DNA of 6,980 bases. Origin: an uncultured Eubacteriales bacterium. GTDB taxonomy: Bacteria; Bacillota; Clostridia; Christensenellales; CAG-138. The position numbers were made by a program, and so were the translations under genes. Within the stretch, counting starts at the first letter, position 1. Each line of letters opens with the position of its first letter. Under the pieces are notes generated by a model. The model was not told where the DNA came from, searched no databases, and saw only the letters and a list, made by a program, of their open reading frames with translations. Location: assembly GCA_902768995.1 (NCBI GenBank), contig CACXNN010000066.1, positions 1 to 6,980 of the forward strand, given 5' to 3'. Shown in pieces: positions 1 through 6,113 of the stretch.

Positions 1-546
1 GCTGGCCGCCATGGCTGCCGCGGAACCGGTCTCCGCCTGGCAGCCGCCGGAGGCTCCGGCGATGCTGGCGTTGCGGGCGATGATCATGCCGATGGCGCCT
101 GCGTTGCACAGGCCTGCGATCAGCTGCTCTTCGCTGAGGTCATGGGCGTCGCCGTACTGGATGAGCACGGCGGGCAGGATGCCGCTGGCCCCCGCCGTAG
201 GCGCCGCCACGATCCGACCCATGGAGGCGTTCACCTCCGTCACGGCCATGGCAGAGGCCACGATCCGGGTCATCTCCCGGCCCATGACCGCGCTGTCCGT
301 GAAGGCCATGAGCTTGTCAGCGTCCTCGCCCATGAGGCCGGTGATGGAGATCTGCTGCTCCTCGAGACCCACCCGGATGCTCTCCCGCATGACCTCCAGA
401 TCGAGCCGCATCTCGGACATGATCCCGTCCCGGTCCATCTCCTCCCGAGACAGCTCCGCCAAAATGGCCGCTTCGCTGATGGGGATCTGCTCTTCTTGAC
501 AAATGTTCAACAGCTCCTGGCCGTTCGTAAAGGTATGATCCATCAT
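1..546 (-). CDS. sdaAA: L-serine dehydratase, iron-sulfur-dependent, alpha chain (C-terminus cut by window edge)
   Basis: This is the catalytic chain of the two-subunit type 1 L-serine dehydratase, which deaminates L-serine to pyruvate and ammonia with a [4Fe-4S] cluster instead of pyridoxal phosphate. The first 182 residues are visible; full-length alpha chains are about 290. Family hallmarks are the APTAGASGILP stretch (residues 115-125) and GASGGCQAE (164-172). Cys169 in the latter is the first conserved cluster cysteine; the other two expected cysteines would lie beyond the window. The chosen ATG (546-544) overlaps the sdaAB stop as ATGA. A GGAGG at 557-561 sits 10 nt upstream inside sdaAB, so the two chains are translationally coupled. 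A second ATG follows immediately (543-541), but its spacing from the GGAGG is worse. There are no frame disruptions. Identification is secure; only the 3' end is unseen. Confidence 0.96.
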   Translation of the reverse strand, partial: MMDHTFTNGQELLNICQEEQIPISEAAILAELSREEMDRDGIMSEMRLDLEVMRESIRVGLEEQQISITGLMGEDADKLMAFTDSAVMGREMTRIVASAMAVTEVNASMGRIVAAPTAGASGILPAVLIQYGDAHDLSEEQLIAGLCNAGAIGMIIARNASIAGASGGCQAETGSAAAMAAS

Positions 547-1202
547 AGGGTGCAAGCCTCCGTGATGCCGTCCACATTGTTCACGATCCGCCGACGGGTG
601 GCTTCATCCACAGGCGTGTCCGTCTCGATGACCATGCAGGCCCCCTGCCGCCGTTCGGACCGGAAGACCTTCATGAAGGCCACGTTGATCTTTTCCAGCG
701 CCAGGATGGAGGTGACCTTGGAGATGATCCCCGGCGCGTCCTGATGGAAGCAGACGAGGGTCGGATATTCGCCGGAAAAGCTGACCTCCATGCCGTTGAT
801 GGAGGTGACCCGGATGCGGCCGCCGCCTATGGAGGTGCCGATGTATGTATACTCCTTCCCGTCCTCCCCCTGTACGTAGACCCTGGCGGTGTTGGGATGC
901 TCCGGCTCCTCGCTGCTGAAGAACACGGGGATGTCCACGTCCGCTTCCTTCGCCAGGAGCTTGGCGTATCGAATAGTGCCCTGGTCCGGGTTCACACCCA
1001 GGATGCCCGCCACAATGGCGGTGTCCGTGCCGTGGCCCCGGCCCGTTTCGGCAAAGGAGCCGTAGAGGGTCACCCGGGCGGCCTTCACCTTGCCGTTCAC
1101 CAGGCGGTTCGCCACCTGGCCGATGCGCACCGCGCCGGCCGTATGGGAGCTGGAAGGGCCGATCATCCGCGGCCCGATGATGTCGAAGAGACTGATGCTC
1201 AT
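543..1202 (-). CDS. sdaAB: L-serine dehydratase, iron-sulfur-dependent, beta chain
   Basis: This is the partner chain of type 1 L-serine dehydratase, 219 residues, the usual length for the separate beta subunit. The SDH-beta domain comes first, with the signature GPSSSHTAGA at residues 15-24. An ACT-type regulatory domain closes the protein (about 148-219), recognisable from HQDAPGIISKV and the following beta-alpha-beta pattern. The frame stays open 44 codons further upstream to 1334, but that extension runs through the hup terminator and this gene's own promoter. The ATG at 1202 has AAAGGA five bases upstream (1208-1213) and begins directly with the family's usual N-terminus. It is the first gene of a two-gene operon and overlaps sdaAA by 4 nt. 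The family is known to act in serine catabolism; how this operon is induced is not evident. Confidence 0.96.
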   Translation of the reverse strand: MSISLFDIIGPRMIGPSSSHTAGAVRIGQVANRLVNGKVKAARVTLYGSFAETGRGHGTDTAIVAGILGVNPDQGTIRYAKLLAKEADVDIPVFFSSEEPEHPNTARVYVQGEDGKEYTYIGTSIGGGRIRVTSINGMEVSFSGEYPTLVCFHQDAPGIISKVTSILALEKINVAFMKVFRSERRQGACMVIETDTPVDEATRRRIVNNVDGITEACTL

Positions 1203-1239
1203 GGGGTTCCTTTCATAAAGCACACAAAATCCTTTATAC

Positions 1240-1248
1240 AGTATACCA
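1240..1248 (-). promoter_or_regulatory. Probable extended -10 promoter for sdaAB-sdaAA
   Basis: On the minus strand this reads TGGTATACT, an extended -10 motif (TGn before TATACT, 5 of 6 matches to consensus). It predicts a start near 1233 and a leader of about 31 nt that contains the AAAGGA ribosome site. The -35 region is only a T-run, so recognition would rest on the extended -10. A short palindrome, TATAC-A-GTATA (1235-1245), overlaps the hexamer and could be an operator. A TTGACA at 1287-1292 lies 41 nt too far upstream to serve this -10. The site is inferred from sequence only. Confidence 0.5.
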
Positions 1249-1310
1249 TGCCGTACCTCAGAAAAAAAGGGTGAAACTTGTTCCTGTGTCAAATATTTCG
1301 TTGCCGTTCC

Positions 1311-1348
1311 AAAAAAGCAAGACCCCGAAGCCATAGGACGACGGGGTC
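1311..1348 (-). terminator. Factor-independent terminator after hup
   Basis: Read on the minus strand, GACCCCG (1348-1342) pairs perfectly with CGGGGTC (1327-1321), giving a 7-bp GC-rich stem with a 14-nt loop. It is followed at once by TTGCTTTTTT (1320-1311). A stem plus T-run 42 nt past the hup stop codon is the standard layout for intrinsic termination. The plus strand has no T-run after the stem, so the element acts only for minus-strand transcription. It separates hup from the sda operon. Confidence 0.85.
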
Positions 1349-1361
1349 GATATATGCTGTT

Positions 1362-1376
1362 GCATCCTGAGGATGC
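1362..1376 (-). repeat. Small perfect hairpin in the hup 3' untranslated region
   Basis: GCATCC and GGATGC form a perfect 6-bp inverted repeat around a 3-nt loop, 13 nt after the hup stop and upstream of the terminator stem. It has no T-run, so it is not a terminator. It may protect the mRNA 3' end, or it may be chance. Confidence 0.45.
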
Positions 1377-1389
1377 CTAAGATCCTTCG

Positions 1390-1662
1390 TTAGTTCAGGA
1401 TCTCCTTGAGGGACTTGCCGGCCTTGAAGGAGGGGGCCTTGGAAGCGTTGATGCTGATGACTTCCCCGGTCATGGGGTTGTGACCCTTGCGGGCAGGACG
1501 ATCCTTCGCCTCGAAGGCGCCGAAGCCCACCAGAGAGACCTTCTCGCCATTCTTCAGGGTTTCCATAATGGTATCCAGAACGCCGTTGACGACCTTGTCC
1601 ACATCCTTGCGGGAAACGGCGGTTTTTTCAGCTACGACAGCAATAAGTTCAGCCTTGTTCAT
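1390..1662 (-). CDS. hup: DNA-binding protein HU
   Basis: This is the small basic nucleoid protein that works as a homodimer and bends or compacts DNA. The product is 90 residues, the standard HU length. Residues 1-40 form the helical dimerisation body. Residues 46-80 form the beta arms, with GFGAFEAKDRPARKGHNPMTG matching the HU/IHF signature, including Pro63 in the NPMTG turn that intercalates into DNA. The ATG at 1662 is chosen over one five codons upstream (1677) because GGGAGG lies 7 nt before it and would otherwise be inside the coding region. The gene has its own predicted promoter and terminator, so it can be expressed apart from mazG. The SpoVB-MazG-HU order is common in Clostridia. 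The high similarity to HU makes IHF unlikely. Confidence 0.97.
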   Translation of the reverse strand: MNKAELIAVVAEKTAVSRKDVDKVVNGVLDTIMETLKNGEKVSLVGFGAFEAKDRPARKGHNPMTGEVISINASKAPSFKAGKSLKEILN

Positions 1663-1669
1663 GAGTGTT

Positions 1670-1675
1670 CCTCCC
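1670..1675 (-). promoter_or_regulatory. Strong ribosome-binding site deciding the hup start
   Basis: GGGAGG on the minus strand lies 7 nt before the ATG at 1662. It overlaps the codons that would follow the upstream in-frame ATG at 1677, which argues for the shorter 90-residue HU. Confidence 0.85.
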
Positions 1676-1693
1676 ATTTTCTTTTTTTCGAAC

Positions 1694-1734
1694 GGGTCTT
1701 ATTTTAACAGTGATGGCAGACAAAATCAAGACCC
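1694..1734. repeat. Imperfect palindrome enclosing the hup promoter
   Basis: On the plus strand, GGGTCTTATTTT (1694-1705) is matched by AAAAT-C-AAGACCC (1722-1734). That is twelve paired bases with one unpaired base (1727) and a 16-nt centre. The predicted hup -35 and -10 each fall in one arm. No T-run follows on either strand, so it does not look like a terminator. It may be an operator, or a stem in read-through mRNA from mazG. Confidence 0.6.
1701..1729 (-). promoter_or_regulatory. Probable sigma-A-type promoter for hup
   Basis: On the minus strand, TTGATT (1729-1724) and TAAAAT (1706-1701) are separated by exactly 17 nt. The first matches the -35 consensus at 4 of 6 positions and the second matches the -10 at 5 of 6. 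The predicted start is near 1694, giving a leader of about 32 nt that carries the GGGAGG ribosome site. This is the whole useful content of the 85-nt gap between mazG and hup. Confidence 0.7.
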
Positions 1735-1747
1735 TATTTGAGAAAAA

Positions 1748-3169
1748 TTAATGGAATTCCGTTGTTTTTGCAGCGTTCCAGTATTCGTCCATTTCCGCAA
1801 GCGTCATTTCCGACAGCTTTTTCCCCGCAGCCTCTATGTTTTTTTCCATCTGTTCGAACCGAGAGATGAACTTGTCCGTGGCCTTATGAAGGGTCTCCTC
1901 CCCATCGAAACCCAGCAGCCGGCAGACGTTCATGGCGGCAAAGAGCAGGTCTCCCATCTCCTTTTCCACGTCTTTGCCCTGGGCCATGGAGACCTTGAGC
2001 TCCTCCGTCTCCTCCCCGATCTTGTAGAACGCGTCGGCAGCCGTATCGAAATCGAAGCCCACCTTCCGCGCCTTCTTCTGCACCTTCTCGCAGCGCAGCA
2101 GGGCCGGGAAGCTCCTGGGCACGCTCTTGAGGGAGGCGGTCACGGTCTGCTGTCCCTTCTCCTTCTGTTTGAGGGCGTCCCAATTCTTCAGGACCTCCTC
2201 GCTGGAACTGACGTGAACGGAGCCGAAGACGTGAGGATGGCGATAGATCAGCTTGCGGACGATCTCGGTGGTCACGTCCCTGTCGTCATACCGCCCCTGT
2301 TCCTCGCCGATGATGGGATGGAACAGCACATTCATCAGCAAGTCGCCGCATTCCTCCACCATGTGCTCGTCGCTGCCCTCGTCGATGGCGTCCATGAGCT
2401 CGTAGCACTCCTCCCGAAGGTCCTTCTTCAGGCTTTCGTGGGTCTGTTCCCGATCCCAGGGACAGCCGTCGGGCGCCCGAAGGCGCCGCATCACGGTCAA
2501 CAGGTCCTCATACCCGTAGGTCTGCTTCTTGTCAAAGGGCAAAGCGGGTACGTACAGCACGGTGGACGCAAAGAAGCTCTTCTCCCGGTCCAGAGCATAT
2601 AGGGGCAAGGTGCGCCTGATATAGGCTCCGGAGGGCTGCTGTATGGCCAGGGTGACGGGATGCTCGTCCGGATAGAACCGCTGCAGCTTTAGCTTGACCT
2701 CTCCGGCCAGCAGCGGGTTGTCCAGCTCCGAAACGTACAGCGCTGCATCCGTGTCCATGTTCTGCGGCAGGTCGTTGGCTGTGTACACCTGCCCCTCCGC
2801 TGCCTCCGGGAACGCCGCCGTATAGTACGGGACGCCGGGCAGCTGGATCAGCTCGAATCCCTTTTGCGCACAGGCCTTTTCTATGCTGGGCAGCTGGCTG
2901 AAGCACCCCCCGCCCATGACGGCGTAGACGGCAGAGCCGCCGGAGGTGAGCCTGTCCGCGATGGCAGCGTTGAGTTCGTCGTAATCGGACGCCCCCGCAT
3001 AGAGATCGTCCATGGAAACGAAGGGCAGCCCTGCCTCCAGCACGGGGCGGGCTGAAGGGTGCTCCTGGGTCTGCAGATACAGCTTGGTCGCCGATTCCAC
3101 AGCTTTCCAGGCAGAGAGCGTCAGCGTGTCGGGGGTACTCAAGGGAGCAATGGTCAATGTTTTTTTCAT
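1748..3169 (-). CDS. mazG: MazG nucleotide pyrophosphohydrolase fused to an N-terminal methylase-like domain (YabN type)
   Basis: The 473-residue protein is built like YabN: an N-terminal tetrapyrrole-methylase-type domain (about 4-210) and a C-terminal MazG region (about 220-470) that hydrolyses nucleoside triphosphates to monophosphates and pyrophosphate in the cytosol. MazG metal-binding motifs occur twice. The first is EECYE (253-257) with EECGD (272-276), followed by KLIYRHPHVFG (306-316). The second is EETEE (386-390) with EMGD (404-407). RAPDGCPWDREQTHESL (231-247) is also typical. The methylase half has lost its key motifs: the usual GLGPGD loop reads APLSTPD (8-14), and the later PGHP-type motif reads MGGGC (85-89), so it is probably not a working methyltransferase. 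AAGGA lies 8 nt before the ATG, inside the flippase gene, whose stop is 4 nt upstream, so translation is coupled. Confidence 0.93.
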   Translation of the reverse strand: MKKTLTIAPLSTPDTLTLSAWKAVESATKLYLQTQEHPSARPVLEAGLPFVSMDDLYAGASDYDELNAAIADRLTSGGSAVYAVMGGGCFSQLPSIEKACAQKGFELIQLPGVPYYTAAFPEAAEGQVYTANDLPQNMDTDAALYVSELDNPLLAGEVKLKLQRFYPDEHPVTLAIQQPSGAYIRRTLPLYALDREKSFFASTVLYVPALPFDKKQTYGYEDLLTVMRRLRAPDGCPWDREQTHESLKKDLREECYELMDAIDEGSDEHMVEECGDLLMNVLFHPIIGEEQGRYDDRDVTTEIVRKLIYRHPHVFGSVHVSSSEEVLKNWDALKQKEKGQQTVTASLKSVPRSFPALLRCEKVQKKARKVGFDFDTAADAFYKIGEETEELKVSMAQGKDVEKEMGDLLFAAMNVCRLLGFDGEETLHKATDKFISRFEQMEKNIEAAGKKLSEMTLAEMDEYWNAAKTTEFH

Positions 3170-3173
3170 ATCG

Positions 3174-4772
3174 TCAATCCTTGCGCAAGAATCGTTTGAT
3201 GCGGCCGCCGCCGGGGATGCTGTCCAGCTCCTCCGCCGTAAAGAGCTCCGTCATCATGGCCATGAGGAAGAATACGCCCACGCCCACCAGGACGGAGGCG
3301 ATGGTGGTGATCATGCCGGGTCGGATGGCATGCAAACCCAAATAGGCAAAATGCACGGCCGCGCCCATAGCCAGCGAACAGACCAGGGGCTTGAGGAACA
3401 TATTCCAGACCCGGACCCTGAGGCCGGTCAGCCGCAGGACCAGCACCATGTCGAGGATGCCCGCCACCCCGTAGCAGACCACGTTGGAGATGGAGGCGCC
3501 CAGGATGTTTACCTTCGGCATGGACAGAAAGATATAGTTGGAGACTACCTTCAATATGCCGCCCGCCAGCAGGCTCCACACGGGCCAGCTCTGCCGCCCC
3601 ATGCCCTGCAGGGCTCCCGTCATGGTCTGGACCAGGGAGATGAAGATGACGCTGAGGGACGCCACCCGCATGATGCTGGTGGCGATAGCCAGGGATTCGG
3701 GCTGGATGCTGCGGAAAAGCATCTGGATGATGGGGCCGCCCAGTGCGAACAGGCCCACAGCGCAGGGCATACCGATGGCCATGGAGAGCTTGAGGCCGAG
3801 GCCCGCGAAATGGTGCATCCCCTCCCGGTCCCTTCTGGCCCGAGCGCCGGAGATGGCGGGCACGATGGACATGGCGAGGGCCGTGGTCAGGGAGGCGGGC
3901 AGATTGATCAGGGAACGGACGTTGGTGGAAAGGGCCACGTACCGCTGGTTGACGGCGGCCTCGTCCATATACCGGCCCATGCAGGCGAAGATCATCTTCA
4001 CGTCCAGCATGCTGGTGATGGGGATGATGGACGCGCCAAGGGTGATGGGGATGGCGATCCGAAGGAGCTCGGGGATCACGGGCCTGTCGTCCGCCGGGGT
4101 GCGGCTGGCGTCGATAGGCATGTACAGCCGCCGATTCCGGATGCGGAAGGCCATGACCACCAGAAGAGCTACGAATTCAGACACGGTGATGCCCAGGAGC
4201 AGCCCCGCCGCGCCGTATTCCGGCCCCCGGGATATCCAGCGAGCGGCCAGCATGAGCCCTACTACGCATTTGATCACCTGCTCCGTCAGCTGGGATAGGC
4301 CTGTGCCCGTCATATGCTGGGCGCCCTGCAGATACCCTCGATAGGCGCACATGCAGGAGACGAAGAACAGGGCCGGCGCCAGGGAGGTGAAGGAAAGGAT
4401 ATAGGAATCGTCCTTGCCCAGGACGCTGTTGGCGAAGAAGCTGGCCCCGAAGTACAGGACGGCCGTGGTCACCAGGCCCACGACGGCCAGCAATATGAGC
4501 GCCCGCCGGAACACGCGCCGAGCCCCGGCGAAATCGCCCGTGCTGAAGCGCTCGGACACCATGCGGGAGATGGCGGTGGGCACGCCGGAGGAGGAGATGA
4601 TCAGCAGCCAGGAATAGAACGGGAACACGACCTCATAGTAGACCATGCCCGCTTCGCCGATGATATCATATGCCCAGATGCGGATGAACACGCCGATGAT
4701 CTTGCACAGGACTCCGGCAAAGGCAAGGATGGCTGCTCCCGCAACAAAGGATGTCTTCTTCGTCTGTTCCAT
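3174..4772 (-). CDS. SpoVB/YabM-type polysaccharide or lipid II flippase (MurJ/MATE-like superfamily)
   Basis: This 532-residue integral membrane protein has hydrophobic segments along its whole length (for example about 8-32, 91-115, 126-143, 165-178, 187-208 and 235-258, with more to 508). That fits the 12-14-helix flippases that move undecaprenyl-linked cell-wall or polysaccharide precursors across the membrane. Family hallmarks are the N-terminus with FVAGAAILAFAGVLCKIIG, the SGVPTAISRMVSE stretch (62-74) and YRGYLQG (144-150). The frame is open to a TTG at 4808, but the ATG at 4772 gives the family's usual start. No Shine-Dalgarno precedes it, and a promoter is predicted to fire at 4773 or next to it. 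It lies 42 nt after the M14 peptidase and 4 nt before mazG. Orthologues in this position are usually annotated spoVB. A sporulation role cannot be shown here, and MurJ-like lipid II export is the alternative. Confidence 0.9.
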   Translation of the reverse strand: MEQTKKTSFVAGAAILAFAGVLCKIIGVFIRIWAYDIIGEAGMVYYEVVFPFYSWLLIISSSGVPTAISRMVSERFSTGDFAGARRVFRRALILLAVVGLVTTAVLYFGASFFANSVLGKDDSYILSFTSLAPALFFVSCMCAYRGYLQGAQHMTGTGLSQLTEQVIKCVVGLMLAARWISRGPEYGAAGLLLGITVSEFVALLVVMAFRIRNRRLYMPIDASRTPADDRPVIPELLRIAIPITLGASIIPITSMLDVKMIFACMGRYMDEAAVNQRYVALSTNVRSLINLPASLTTALAMSIVPAISGARARRDREGMHHFAGLGLKLSMAIGMPCAVGLFALGGPIIQMLFRSIQPESLAIATSIMRVASLSVIFISLVQTMTGALQGMGRQSWPVWSLLAGGILKVVSNYIFLSMPKVNILGASISNVVCYGVAGILDMVLVLRLTGLRVRVWNMFLKPLVCSLAMGAAVHFAYLGLHAIRPGMITTIASVLVGVGVFFLMAMMTELFTAEELDSIPGGGRIKRFLRKD

Positions 4773-4779
4773 AGGATTT

Positions 4780-4808
4780 AGTATACAACCATGTCCGGGG
4801 ACTTGCAA
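4780..4808 (-). promoter_or_regulatory. Predicted promoter for the flippase gene
   Basis: On the minus strand, TTGCAA (4808-4803, 4 of 6 matches to the -35) and TATACT (4785-4780, 5 of 6 matches to the -10) are 17 nt apart. The expected start is 4773, one base before the ATG at 4772, which would make the message leaderless. The -35 lies 6 nt past the end of the upstream peptidase gene. The intergenic region contains no terminator, so read-through from upstream is also likely. Confidence 0.5.
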
Positions 4809-4814
4809 CGGGTT

Positions 4815-6095
4815 TTATGGGGATAATGTGATGCCCCGGACCAAAATGGGCAGGTTCTCCCCATAGATCTCTTCGAATTGCGACAGCGGCAGGGGGTTCT
4901 CTCCCTTTCCGGCCTCGATGGTGAACCCAGGACGGCCCCAGGTCTCTATGAACCAATCATTGTACCCTGCGTGACCGCTTTCGTAGGGCGTGCTCTGCAG
5001 GGTGTACCCGCTGCTTTGGCTCATGGCCTCCCCGATCCTTTGAGCGTCCGGCGCTGTGTCGTCGTACTGCCAATAGATGGTCTTGCCCTGGGTGTGGTAG
5101 GACAGGGTCAGGGAGAAATCGTTTGCTTTGGTCCAGTCCGCCATAGCCCGGTTCTCCGGCGTGATCAGCGGCGCGCTGCCCACGTAGTCCCGGGGACCGG
5201 GCCGGGTGTATCCCTGATCGAACTTGATTCGCCGGGCCACGTCCCACCCTGCCGGGTACTGCAGATTCAGGTCTACGCCAATGATGTTGCTCTTCCACCC
5301 CTCCGGGAACGGGATATCGCGGTAATACGAGGCCAAGGCGCTGGCCTGCCCGTAGAAGCTATCCTGGGGGCTCAGCGCACCGGTGACCAGGTCCACCCCG
5401 TCCGGATTGACCAGGGGCACCATATGAAGGGTCGCCGTCTCGTACAGTTCCCTGGCCGGTAAGCCGCCGATGAAGCTCTCATGGACGAAGGCGGCTGCGT
5501 ATTCCTCCAGAAAGCGAAGCAGCAGCGGCACGGTGATCCATTCGTTGGCATGGTGGGCGGCATTATACCCCACCCGCTTGGTGCCGGTGCCTATGGATAC
5601 TGCCTGGATGCGGCGCCCCATCACGCTGCGCCCGATCTCATGGAGCGATAGAAAGGGATACCGCATGACCAGCCCCTTGAGCATCAGCCCGGTGAGGAGG
5701 CTGGAATAGGGGATCGTATGGGTCACCACCGGGAAGCCGAGGGGGATCGTCAGCGTGGAGCCGATGGAAAGCCCTTCCGGGTCCAAAGCAGGGTTAGCCG
5801 TCCGCAGCGCTTCCATGGTGGTGCCGTACCGCTTCGCCAGCTGATAGAGGGTATCCCCCGCCGTGATCCGATGGAGGGTATAGCCGGTGATGTAGGGATA
5901 GAGGGCCGCCCAGGTCAGCTTCCCGGCGACACCGTCCGCGGCAAGGCCTTGGTCCCGCTGGAATTGCTGCAAGGCTTTGGCCGTCCGTCTTCCAAATATC
6001 CCGTCCGCATTCCCCGGCTCCAGGCCCGCCCGAGCCAGGGCGTATTGCAGGAGCTTTACCGCATACCCCTCCATCCCATACTTTAGAGCTTTCAT
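4815..6095 (-). CDS. M14 zinc peptidase with peptidoglycan-binding and LysM domains (gamma-D-glutamyl-meso-DAP peptidase I-like)
   Basis: The 426-residue protein has three modules: a PG_binding_1 domain (about 4-66, with DGIFGRRTAKALQQFQ), one LysM domain (75-118, with AGDTLYQLAKRYGT), and an M14 carboxypeptidase-A-like domain (about 128-424). Zinc and catalytic residues are all present: HANE (His182, Glu185), third ligand His334 in SYHTQG, and catalytic Glu394 in FTIEAG. NPDG (230-233) and GVDLNLQYPAGW (273-284) resemble the Bacillus sphaericus endopeptidase I group, which cuts the gamma-D-Glu-meso-DAP bond of stem peptides. The ATG follows AAAGGAG by 6 nt. There is no signal peptide, as in that group, so it may act on recycled muropeptides, in the mother cell or forespore, or after lysis. 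It starts 18 nt after the M3 peptidase and is surely cotranscribed with it. The exact bond cleaved is inferred from similarity. Confidence 0.92.
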   Translation of the reverse strand: MKALKYGMEGYAVKLLQYALARAGLEPGNADGIFGRRTAKALQQFQRDQGLAADGVAGKLTWAALYPYITGYTLHRITAGDTLYQLAKRYGTTMEALRTANPALDPEGLSIGSTLTIPLGFPVVTHTIPYSSLLTGLMLKGLVMRYPFLSLHEIGRSVMGRRIQAVSIGTGTKRVGYNAAHHANEWITVPLLLRFLEEYAAAFVHESFIGGLPARELYETATLHMVPLVNPDGVDLVTGALSPQDSFYGQASALASYYRDIPFPEGWKSNIIGVDLNLQYPAGWDVARRIKFDQGYTRPGPRDYVGSAPLITPENRAMADWTKANDFSLTLSYHTQGKTIYWQYDDTAPDAQRIGEAMSQSSGYTLQSTPYESGHAGYNDWFIETWGRPGFTIEAGKGENPLPLSQFEEIYGENLPILVRGITLSP

Positions 6096-6113
6096 CTCCC
6101 TCTCCTTTCTGGT

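Noticed and set aside
744..1274. A 176-codon plus-strand open frame opposite sdaAB.
   Set aside because: No domain is recognisable. It covers the sdaAB coding region, promoter and leader, so it is a shadow frame.
1287..1292. A perfect TTGACA on the minus strand, considered as the sdaAB -35.
   Set aside because: It lies 41 nt from the TATACT -10, and at 16-18 nt downstream there is only a pyrimidine run (CCCTTTTTTT), so no functional pairing is visible.
1203..1334. A 44-codon N-terminal extension of sdaAB.
   Set aside because: It would run through the hup terminator and the sdaAB promoter, and the ATG at 1202 has a proper ribosome site and the family's normal N-terminus.
1694..1734. The palindrome between mazG and hup as an intrinsic terminator for mazG.
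   Set aside because: On the minus strand the stem is followed by GTTCGAAAAAAAG, with no T-run, so termination is not supported; it was reported as a possible operator or mRNA stem instead.
1751..2602. A 283-codon plus-strand open frame opposite mazG.
   Set aside because: The Leu/His-rich low-information product has no family resemblance, and the opposite strand encodes clear MazG motifs throughout this region.
3012..4298. A 428-codon plus-strand open frame opposite the flippase and mazG genes.
   Set aside because: Its translation is dominated by His, Gly, Asp and Gln with no recognisable domain, which is typical of the antisense of GC-rich coding DNA. It spans two well-supported genes on the other strand.
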